Source: an uncultured Flavobacteriales bacterium (GTDB lineage Bacteria; Bacteroidota; Bacteroidia; Flavobacteriales_D; Crocinitomicaceae). Taken from it: a stretch of 40,223 bases of DNA. This document shows positions 7,220-14,614 of this stretch, in pieces; position 1 is the first letter of the stretch; every line of letters begins with the position of its first letter. The stretch covers positions 1 to 40,223 of the forward strand of contig CAJXCU010000021.1 in NCBI GenBank assembly GCA_913051935.1. Reading direction: 5' to 3'. The translations under genes were made by a program, and so were the position numbers. The notes beneath the pieces were generated by a model. It worked only from the letters and a program-made list of their open reading frames with translations. It was not told where the DNA came from and searched no databases.

Positions 7220-9016
7220 ATGAAACACATTCGAAATTTTTGTATCATTGCCCATATTGATCATGGGAAAAGCACACTTGCCGATCGTCTTTTACAAGCG
7301 ACCGGTACAATCTCCGACCGCGAGATGCAAAACCAAGCTTTAGATGACATGGAATTGGAGCGAGAAAGGGGGATTACAATAAAAAGTCACGCCATTCAGA
7401 TGAGTTATCGGCATGATGAGACGGATTATATTTTAAATTTAATTGATACCCCTGGACACGTTGATTTTTCCTATGAGGTTTCCCGTTCTATCGCTGCTTG
7501 CGAGGGTGCTTTATTGATTGTGGATGCCTCTCAAGGAATTGAAGCACAAACCATCTCTAATTTATATTTAGCACTTGAGCATGACTTACAGATCATTCCC
7601 ATTCTCAACAAAATGGATTTGCCAGGTGCCATGCCCGAGGAGGTTTCTGACCAAATAGTTGAGCTTATCGGTTGCGAATATGAAGAAATAATTCAAGCAT
7701 CTGGGAAAACTGGGCTTGGAGTTGAAGAGATACTAGCAGCTGTCGTGAATTCAGTTCCTGCACCTCAAGGCAATGAGGAGGCTCCTTTACAAGCGATGAT
7801 TTTTGATTCCGTATTTAATCCTTTTAGAGGAATTATTGCCTATTTCCGGGTGAAAAATGGTGTAATAAGAAAAGGACAAAGAATTCGTTTTTTTAATACA
7901 AAGAGAGATTACAACGCCGATGAAATTGGTGTGCTAAAAATGGGGTTAGACCCTAAAAAAGAGCTCAGAACTGGTGATGTGGGTTATATCATTTCTGGAA
8001 TAAAGCAAGCCAATGAGGTTAAGGTTGGTGACACTATTACATCATCTGAGAATCCTTGTCAAGAGGATCTAAAAGGTTTTGAAGATGTGAAACCTATGGT
8101 GTTTGCAGGCATCTATCCAGTAGACTCAGAAGATTATGAAGAATTAAGATACTCCATGGAAAAGCTCCAGCTAAATGATTCATCATTGGTTTTTGAACCT
8201 GAGTCTTCAGCGGCCTTAGGCTTTGGTTTTCGTTGTGGGTTTTTGGGAATGCTTCACATGGAGATTATTCAGGAGCGCCTTGAGCGAGAATTTAACATGA
8301 CTGTGATTACAACGGTGCCCAACGTATCCTATAAGTCATATATGAAGAAAACCCCAGACGAGGTATTTATCGTAAACAACCCTTCGGAGCTTCCGGACCC
8401 ATCTGGCATGGATAAAATTGAAGAGCCGTATATCAAAGCTCAGGTGATTACAAAAACAGAATATGTCGGTGCGATTATGACACTGTGTATTGAGAAGAGA
8501 GGAGAGCTGCAAAACCAAGTATATCTCACTCAGGATAGAGTGGAAATCACCTTTGAAATGCCTTTGGCGGAAATCGTTTTTGATTTTTATGACCGACTAA
8601 AATCAGTATCAAGAGGCTATGCTTCTTTTGACTATCATCCAACAGGCTATAAGGCATCAGATTTAATCAAAATGGACTTGCTACTTAATGGCGAGCAGGT
8701 TGATGCTCTGTCTGCGCTTGTTCACAGGAGTAATGCTTTTGATTTAGGAAAAAGAATTTGTTTGAAGCTGAAAGAACTAATCCCTCGACAGCAGTTTGAA
8801 ATTCCTGTACAAGCGGCAATAGGTGCAAAAGTAATTGCTAGAGAAACCATCAAAGCCTTAAGAAAAGACGTAACGGCGAAATGTTATGGTGGCGACATTA
8901 CACGTAAGAGAAAACTTTTAGAAAAGCAGAAAGCGGGGAAAAAGCGAATGCGTCAAGTAGGCAAAGTTGAGGTTCCGCAAGAAGCGTTTTTAGCGGTACT
9001 AAAGTTGAACGATTAG
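7220..9016 (+). CDS. lepA: Elongation factor 4 (back-translocating GTPase)
   Basis: LepA/EF4 is a ribosome-associated GTPase implicated in back-translocation, initiation and ribosome biogenesis under stress. The G domain shows AHIDHGKST at 11-19 (G1), [12 protein letters not shown] (G3) and NKMDLPG (G4). Domain II, the EF-G-like domains and the LepA-specific C-terminal domain follow, ending in the basic [33 protein letters not shown] typical of the family. At 598 aa the length is normal. The start at 7220 ([12 protein letters not shown]) is the standard LepA N-terminus. A candidate -7 element stands 7 bases ahead. Assignment is certain. Confidence 0.98.
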   Translation: MKHIRNFCIIAHIDHGKSTLADRLLQATGTISDREMQNQALDDMELERERGITIKSHAIQMSYRHDETDYILNLIDTPGHVDFSYEVSRSIAACEGALLIVDASQGIEAQTISNLYLALEHDLQIIPILNKMDLPGAMPEEVSDQIVELIGCEYEEIIQASGKTGLGVEEILAAVVNSVPAPQGNEEAPLQAMIFDSVFNPFRGIIAYFRVKNGVIRKGQRIRFFNTKRDYNADEIGVLKMGLDPKKELRTGDVGYIISGIKQANEVKVGDTITSSENPCQEDLKGFEDVKPMVFAGIYPVDSEDYEELRYSMEKLQLNDSSLVFEPESSAALGFGFRCGFLGMLHMEIIQERLEREFNMTVITTVPNVSYKSYMKKTPDEVFIVNNPSELPDPSGMDKIEEPYIKAQVITKTEYVGAIMTLCIEKRGELQNQVYLTQDRVEITFEMPLAEIVFDFYDRLKSVSRGYASFDYHPTGYKASDLIKMDLLLNGEQVDALSALVHRSNAFDLGKRICLKLKELIPRQQFEIPVQAAIGAKVIARETIKALRKDVTAKCYGGDITRKRKLLEKQKAGKKRMRQVGKVEVPQEAFLAVLKLND

Positions 9017-9110
9017 AAATGATTATTGTGACACAAATCTTTTATTAAGAAAGTCGCACAGATACAACAGAATTCGGAATCATCTTTATAATTTTAAAAA
9101 AAATACCATT

Positions 9111-9470
9111 ATGAAAGCACATACCACTTCCGCAATTAGTTCATTGATACTCATCTCTATGAGTGCTTGGGGCTATTTCGCATCCGATACTCCATCATTC
9201 ACCGCGTTGATCCCATTAATATTTGGACTTGTAATTTTAGCACTTTATAAAGGAGTGAAAGCGGAAAATAAAGTAATTGCACACATCGCTGTTCTTTTGA
9301 CACTTGTTGTTTTGATTGCTCTGTTTATGCCCTTAAAAGCAGCAATGAAAAGAGATGATAGTCAAGCTATTTTTAGAATTGTTGTAATGATGATTGGTGC
9401 CGCGGTATCAATGGTTGCATTTATACAAAGCTTTAGAGCAGCAAGAAAAGCCAGAGAGAATAACGTTTGA
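9111..9470 (+). CDS. Small four-helix membrane protein, function unknown
   Basis: The 119-aa product is mostly hydrophobic, with about four predicted membrane segments: residues 10-24 (SSLILISMSAWGYFA), 31-47 (LIPLIFGLVILALYKGV), 57-76 and 87-106. A basic end (FRAARKARENNV) suggests a cytosolic C-terminus. Small inner-membrane proteins of this pattern are common in Bacteroidota and are usually annotated as hypothetical. It sits in a 500-base stretch between lepA and hflX, 94 bases after lepA and 47 bases before hflX, all on the same strand. No function is proposed. Confidence 0.8.
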   Translation: MKAHTTSAISSLILISMSAWGYFASDTPSFTALIPLIFGLVILALYKGVKAENKVIAHIAVLLTLVVLIALFMPLKAAMKRDDSQAIFRIVVMMIGAAVSMVAFIQSFRAARKARENNV

Positions 9471-9517
9471 TTTTTTTAGCAAAAATGTTTTTGGTAGCTC
9501 CAATGGTTTAAAAATTA

Positions 9518-10705
9518 ATGGGTAAATCAAAACAAATAATGAAAGAAGAACAAGAGTTCTGCCTGCTTGTTGGAGTTGCGCACTCTCGAATATCAGAGGA
9601 AGAAGCGCTTGAGCACCTTGAAGAGCTACGTTTTTTGGCGGAAACGGCAGGCGCTAAAACAGAAAGAATGGTTTTGCAGAATCTTCCCGTTCCAAACCCC
9701 AAAACCTATGTGGGGAGTGGCAAAATTGAAGAAATCCGAGATTATGTTAAGTCAAAAGAAATCAGCTTGGTCATTTTTGATGATGAATTGTCTCCATCAC
9801 AGCTACGAAATATTGAAAAGATATTAGGGTGTAAAATTTTGGACCGAACGATTTTAATTCTTGACATATTTGCCAGCCGTGCAATGACTTATCATGCAAA
9901 AACACAGGTTGAATTAGCACAGCTTCAATACATGCTACCAAGATTGACGGGGCTATGGACGCACCTCGAAAGACAGAAGGGTGGAATAGGAATGCGCGGA
10001 CCAGGTGAATCTCAAATTGAAACAGATAGGCGAATCATTGGACAACGGATTTCCCTCATGAAGGAGCGATTAAAATCAATTGACAAGCAAAAACGTGTGC
10101 AAAGAGGAAATCGTGGTCAGCTTGTCCGTGTCGCCCTAGTAGGATATACGAATGTAGGTAAGAGTACCTTAATGAATGTGCTTTCAAAGTCCAAAGTCTT
10201 TGCCGAAAATAAGTTGTTTGCGACACTCGATACGACCGTTCGAAAGGTCGTTTTAGGCAATTTACCCCTTCTTTTAACGGATACAGTTGGGTTTATTCGT
10301 AAGCTTCCTCAACAGCTTATGGAGTCTTTTAAATCTACACTAGATGAGGTAAGAGAGGCAGATTTACTGATTCACGTATTGGATATTTCTCATTCGAACT
10401 TTGAAGATCATTTTCGCGTTGTAAATGAAACCCTCTCTGAGATTGATAAATCATCAAAACCAACAATTGTGGTTTTCAATAAAATAGATGCTTATTTTCC
10501 ACCAGTTAACGAGCTGGAGCATCCAGAGGGATTGTCTTCACTTGAGGCATTAAAAAAATCTTGGATGGCCAAGTTGGGGCCACAAAAGGCGATTTTCATA
10601 TCTGCTCAGAAAAAGGAAAACATGGACGAGCTTAGGGATATCTTATACAAAGAGGTCAAGGAGATATTTAAAGTACGTTATCCTTACAACAACTTCTTGT
10701 ATTGA
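9518..10705 (+). CDS. hflX: GTPase HflX, ribosome-splitting factor
   Basis: HflX is a GTPase that binds and splits stalled 70S ribosomes under heat or antibiotic stress. The N-terminal HflX domain includes the PNPKTYVGSGK motif (about 59-69), and RGPGESQIETDRR at 160-172 is the family signature. The G domain has GYTNVGKST at 209-217 (G1), DTVGF at 255-259 (G3) and NKID at 321-324 (G4). At 395 aa it is in the normal range. The ATG at 9518 is used; a second in-frame ATG at 9539 (MKEEQEF) is possible and would cost only seven residues. It ends one base before the stop of the convergent PaaZ-type gene. Confidence 0.97.
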   Translation: MGKSKQIMKEEQEFCLLVGVAHSRISEEEALEHLEELRFLAETAGAKTERMVLQNLPVPNPKTYVGSGKIEEIRDYVKSKEISLVIFDDELSPSQLRNIEKILGCKILDRTILILDIFASRAMTYHAKTQVELAQLQYMLPRLTGLWTHLERQKGGIGMRGPGESQIETDRRIIGQRISLMKERLKSIDKQKRVQRGNRGQLVRVALVGYTNVGKSTLMNVLSKSKVFAENKLFATLDTTVRKVVLGNLPLLLTDTVGFIRKLPQQLMESFKSTLDEVREADLLIHVLDISHSNFEDHFRVVNETLSEIDKSSKPTIVVFNKIDAYFPPVNELEHPEGLSSLEALKKSWMAKLGPQKAIFISAQKKENMDELRDILYKEVKEIFKVRYPYNNFLY

Positions 10706-10706
10706 T

Positions 10707-12758
10707 TTATTGACTTTGGTCTATTTTCTTTACCATAGTCAAAATAGTTGCTAAAGCAACAGTTTCCCCTGTTTCGTCATAAACGTCTACAAGAAAACGA
10801 ACAATGCCTTTTGCGATGTCATCCTCACTTCGTTTCTCTTGATCCATTTTTTCTTTTACGGTAAAACGAACACCGATGGTCGCTCCTGGATAAACAGGTT
10901 TAATAAACCGGGCGTCATCAAGACCGTAATTGAGCAGAACTGGTCCTTTTTTAGGGTCAACAAATAATCCTGCAGCTTTTGATAAGATAAAATAACCATG
11001 GGCAACGCGTTGTTCAAAAATTGTTCCGTCCAAAGATGTGGCATCCATGTGTGCATAAAAGTTATCACCTGAAACATTTGCGAAATTTACAATGTCAGCG
11101 TCAGTTACAGTATGTTTGTGCGTAAAAACGGTTTCTCCTACGACCAATTCTTCAAAGTGTTTTCTGAATACATGTGGATTCGCCTCAGGCATTTCTGCTC
11201 CGATTTGAAATTGTTCTGTTATTGCCGTAATCGTCGTTGGATGTCCTTGTATTGCGGTTCTTTGAAGATAGTGAAGCACACCTCTTTTACCTCCCATTTC
11301 TTCTCCGCCTCCTGCTCGACCAGGCCCTCCATGGGTTAGTAAAGGCATCGGAGATCCGTGACCGGTACTTTCCTGGGCACACTCTTTATTGAGCACTAAA
11401 ATTCTTCCATGCATGCTGGCTGCGCCTACGACATATTCTTTTGCCTCTTGGTTATTGGGAGTAACAATGGACGAAACCAAAGACCCCTTTCCCATCTTGG
11501 CAAGCTCAATAGCTTCTCCCAAATCTTTATAGGGCATGATTGTGGATACAGGGCCAAAAGCTTCGATATCATGACAATCTATTTTATTAAACGGATTTTC
11601 ATTTCTAAAAAGAATTGGTGAGAAGAATGCTCCTAACTTTTGGTCAGCTCCTTCAACATCGAAGTTTTCTAAATCACCTGAAACAATTTTTTGCGATTTC
11701 TCAAGTGCAAGGACACTTTCTTTGACGCGTTCTACTTGTAATTTTGTAGCCAAGGCCCCCATACGTACTCCTTCTATTGAAGGGTCTCCTATTTTTGTTT
11801 TTTCAAGTTTGGAGCTGATGGCAGTTTGCACATCATCTAAAAGCTTTTCAGGGACAATAATTCTTCTTACCGCGGTACATTTTTGACCAGCTTTAATGGT
11901 GATTTCTTTGACACATTCTTTAACGAATAGATTAAATTCCTCTGTATCAGGCGTGGCACGCTCACCGAGAATGGATGCGTTTAATGAATCAGCCTCGAGG
12001 TTGAAAGAAACACTTCTGTCTGTGATATGTGGAAGCCCTTTTAGTATTTTCCCTGTCGCGGCGCTTCCGGTGAATGTCACGGTATCTCTCGCATCAACAT
12101 GATCAATAATTCCTCGACCCAATCCGCATACAAGCTGTAACGATCCTTCAGGTAATATTTTAGAGGCGATGATGTCCTTGACCATAACTTCGGTTAAGTA
12201 ACAAGTATATTCCGATGGTTTTACAATCGCAGGAACCCCAGCCATCAGGTTTACGGCTATTTTTTCGAGCATACCCCATATGGGGAAGTTAAAGGCATTG
12301 ATGTGAATGGCAACACCTTCTTTCGGAACCATAATATGATGGCCAATAAAGCTTCCTCCTTTGGAAAGAGGAGCAGCAACACCGTCAATATAATAAGGTA
12401 AATCCGGAAATTGTTTTCTTAGGGAGGCATTGGCAAATAAGTTCCCTATGCCACCTTCGATATCAATCCAAGAATCTACTTTAGTAGCCCCTGTCCATGC
12501 ACTTACTTTGTAGTATTTTGCTTTTTTTTCCAATAAATAAAAAGCCAATGCTTTTAGCATTCGTCCACGCTCCTGAAAGGTCATTTTTCTGAGCGCAGGA
12601 CCACCTACATTCCGGCCATATTTGAGTACGGCTTCATAATCAATACCTGCACTGGAAACTTCTCCGAGTAGGTCTCCGTTTATGGCATTGTAAAGTTTCG
12701 TTTCTGTTCCTTCGCCTTTTCCCCAGGCGCCGAGAATATAATTTTGAAAGTCTTGCAT
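10707..12758 (-). CDS. paaZ: PaaZ-type fusion: aldehyde dehydrogenase plus MaoC-like hydratase
   Basis: PaaZ opens the oxepin-CoA ring and oxidises the resulting aldehyde in aerobic phenylacetate breakdown. Counting from the ATG at 12758 (MQDFQNYILGAWGKG, 683 aa), the aldehyde dehydrogenase half has catalytic Glu255 (FNLEADS) and Cys294 (AGQKCTAVRR), one off from the E. coli PaaZ numbering Glu256/Cys295. The C-terminal half from about 540 is a MaoC-type hot-dog hydratase with GDNFYAHMD and VAHGYFILSKAAGLF. An in-frame start at 12803 would add 15 atypical residues and is less likely. No other paa genes are in the window, so the rest of the pathway must be elsewhere, or this enzyme serves another CoA-thioester route. 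Confidence 0.9.
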   Translation of the reverse strand: MQDFQNYILGAWGKGEGTETKLYNAINGDLLGEVSSAGIDYEAVLKYGRNVGGPALRKMTFQERGRMLKALAFYLLEKKAKYYKVSAWTGATKVDSWIDIEGGIGNLFANASLRKQFPDLPYYIDGVAAPLSKGGSFIGHHIMVPKEGVAIHINAFNFPIWGMLEKIAVNLMAGVPAIVKPSEYTCYLTEVMVKDIIASKILPEGSLQLVCGLGRGIIDHVDARDTVTFTGSAATGKILKGLPHITDRSVSFNLEADSLNASILGERATPDTEEFNLFVKECVKEITIKAGQKCTAVRRIIVPEKLLDDVQTAISSKLEKTKIGDPSIEGVRMGALATKLQVERVKESVLALEKSQKIVSGDLENFDVEGADQKLGAFFSPILFRNENPFNKIDCHDIEAFGPVSTIMPYKDLGEAIELAKMGKGSLVSSIVTPNNQEAKEYVVGAASMHGRILVLNKECAQESTGHGSPMPLLTHGGPGRAGGGEEMGGKRGVLHYLQRTAIQGHPTTITAITEQFQIGAEMPEANPHVFRKHFEELVVGETVFTHKHTVTDADIVNFANVSGDNFYAHMDATSLDGTIFEQRVAHGYFILSKAAGLFVDPKKGPVLLNYGLDDARFIKPVYPGATIGVRFTVKEKMDQEKRSEDDIAKGIVRFLVDVYDETGETVALATILTMVKKIDQSQ

Positions 12759-12841
12759 ACGAATGTATTTTAATGTTCGCCAAAAGCTTAGGAAAGACCT
12801 CAAAAGGATCCTGTCTGTAATTGGACATGATATAAGTCAGT

Positions 12842-13060
12842 CTATTTACAGTTCTTATAGCTTGCGATGAATTCTGCTTTTTGCTCAGCAGACATATTAT
12901 TTTCAGTATCCTTGCATTTTTTTTTCATTTCTGTACTTGCGGCTTCACCCTTCAGATCGTTTGACCTACAATCACAGGCAGAGATTCCACTGCACGAGGA
13001 GAGTGCAGATAGCGTGCAAATGGCAAAAAAGAAAGCAATGCTTGGACGCGTAAAGTTCAT
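12842..13060 (-). CDS. Small cysteine-rich lipoprotein, function unknown
   Basis: The 72-aa product has a lipoprotein signal peptide ending in the lipobox LSSC with Cys23, so the mature protein is only about 50 residues. It contains further cysteines (CDC at 29-31, one near 49 and one at 71) and a Lys/Glu-rich stretch, MKKKCKDTENNMSAEQKAEFIASYKNCK. Such small periplasmic lipoproteins are frequent in Bacteroidota. It sits 83 bases upstream of paaZ and 54 bases after rseP on the same strand. A one-mismatch -7 element (GATTTTTG) lies just upstream. No function is proposed. Confidence 0.7.
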   Translation of the reverse strand: MNFTRPSIAFFFAICTLSALSSCSGISACDCRSNDLKGEAASTEMKKKCKDTENNMSAEQKAEFIASYKNCK

Positions 13061-13114
13061 TTAATTTTTTTTATAAAGAAACAAAAATCATTTGAATTCA
13101 ATTGTGACATACCT

Positions 13115-14536
13115 TTAAAAGCCTCCATTGATCCATCGAATTAAATCATTTCCATTCGCATAGATCATTAGACCGAGTAGGAGGAAAATCCCAATATACT
13201 GCGCAATTTCTAGGACCCTTTGCGGAGCTTCTTTTCCTGTAATCATTTCGTAAATTAAAAAGATTACATGCCCTCCATCTAATGCGGGGATAGGTAAAAT
13301 ATTCATAAACGCAAGAATGATTGAGAGCAGTGCCGTTTGCATCCAAAACGCTTGCCAATCCCAAACGGGAGGAAAAAGGTTTCCGATAGTTGCAAATCCG
13401 CCAATGGATCCTGCCCCTTTTTTTGTAAAAATAAACTTGAACTGACTCACGTAATCTCCAAGGGTATTAAGGCCGTATTGTGTGCCTTCGGTAATACTAT
13501 TTAAAAATGAATAAGAGACCGTTTCAACAGCGCTAGAATCTTCCACTGCTGAAATTCCAACCGAAAACCCAATAGTTCCAAACTCATTGACCTTGGCATC
13601 AAGTATAATGGTATCGCTTACTGCTTCGCTGGTTGGCCTAAGAACAGTTAGGCGAACATTTTGGTCTTTTTTTGTGTACAATGCCTCTTGAATATCATCA
13701 AAGTATGTAATGCTTTTTTCGTCAATTTTTATAATCTGATCTTTTGACAAAAGGCCTGCACTCTCTGCATTAGACCCTGGCTGAACTTCTTCAACATAAG
13801 AAGATGAGGTTCGCATACCAAATGCAGGAAAGGCATTATTTTGAAACAATTCAAGTCCAATGTTCTCAGGAATGTCGATGGACTCAAGCCCGTTATCGCT
13901 ATGCTTTACCTTTATGCTCGTCAGGTCTCGAAGCATAATGATTTTATTCAGCTCATCTAAATTTGTTATGGTTTTTCCATCTACTTCAATAATCTGGTCA
14001 CCTGATTCGAGGCCATATTTCTCAGTTATGTATGGATGGACGCTTACGCCATGATCCATTTTTTGTGGGTTGATTTGCACTCTCCCCCAAGCAAAAATTA
14101 CCATAGTATATATAAAGAATCCTAGTAGTAAATTCACTGTTACACCACCAATCATGATAATCAACCTTTGCCAAGCTGGTTTTGAACGAAATTCCCATGG
14201 CTCAGCTGGCTTTTCTAGTTGCTCTTTATCCATGGACTCATCAATCATACCCGCAATTTTTACGTAGCCACCCAAAGGAAGCCACCCAAGCCCCCACTCA
14301 GTCGTACTTTCATCATCTTTCCATGCTTCAGGAGATTCTTTAGTGAACCACACGTATTTCTTTTTGCCCTTTACGCGCTTGTAGCGAAATAGCGAAAACC
14401 AAGGATTAAAAAAAAGATAAAATTTCTCAATGCGTGTTTTAAAAAGCTTCGCCGGAATAAAATGACCCAATTCATGCAGGGTAACCAAAATTGCGAGAGA
14501 TAAAAATAGCTGGGCAGCTTTAATCCAAATGTCCAT
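13115..14536 (-). CDS. rseP: RseP-type site-2 membrane zinc protease
   Basis: RseP cleaves transmembrane segments of anti-sigma factors or leftover signal peptides in the inner membrane. From the ATG at 14536 (MDIWIKAAQLFLS, 473 aa) the zinc motif HELGH is at 21-25 in the first membrane helix, and the third ligand motif NILPIPALDGGHV lies in a C-terminal helix. Two PDZ-like segments lie between them (about 195-330). The length is normal. An upstream in-frame start at 14566 is rejected because the -7 promoter element at 14556-14563 falls between the two, and the shorter form has the standard N-terminus. It lies downstream of polA on the same strand but probably has its own promoter. Confidence 0.96.
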   Translation of the reverse strand: MDIWIKAAQLFLSLAILVTLHELGHFIPAKLFKTRIEKFYLFFNPWFSLFRYKRVKGKKKYVWFTKESPEAWKDDESTTEWGLGWLPLGGYVKIAGMIDESMDKEQLEKPAEPWEFRSKPAWQRLIIMIGGVTVNLLLGFFIYTMVIFAWGRVQINPQKMDHGVSVHPYITEKYGLESGDQIIEVDGKTITNLDELNKIIMLRDLTSIKVKHSDNGLESIDIPENIGLELFQNNAFPAFGMRTSSSYVEEVQPGSNAESAGLLSKDQIIKIDEKSITYFDDIQEALYTKKDQNVRLTVLRPTSEAVSDTIILDAKVNEFGTIGFSVGISAVEDSSAVETVSYSFLNSITEGTQYGLNTLGDYVSQFKFIFTKKGAGSIGGFATIGNLFPPVWDWQAFWMQTALLSIILAFMNILPIPALDGGHVIFLIYEMITGKEAPQRVLEIAQYIGIFLLLGLMIYANGNDLIRWINGGF

Positions 14537-14555
14537 TTTTAAAAAATTTGAGACA

Positions 14556-14563
14556 CAAAGATA
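14556..14563 (-). promoter_or_regulatory. Bacteroidota -7 element for rseP
   Basis: On the minus strand TATCTTTG matches TAnnTTTG exactly. Transcription would begin near 14549, leaving about 13 bases before the ATG at 14536; this decides the start codon of rseP. A -33 TTTG at the right spacing is not evident. Confidence 0.5.
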
Positions 14564-14614
14564 CAACTATTCAAGAGTCATTTTCGCATGTAGAGTTTGG
14601 ATTAACAAATATTA

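Noticed and set aside
12759-12803. Longer N-terminus for the PaaZ-type protein
   Set aside because: The extra residues (MRSFLSFWRTLKYIR) do not belong to the family, while MQDFQNYILGAWGKG is the normal start and puts the catalytic residues within one of the E. coli numbering.
12640-12828. 62-codon minus-strand frame overlapping the start of paaZ
   Set aside because: It overlaps the conserved start of the aldehyde dehydrogenase domain in another frame and has no features of its own.
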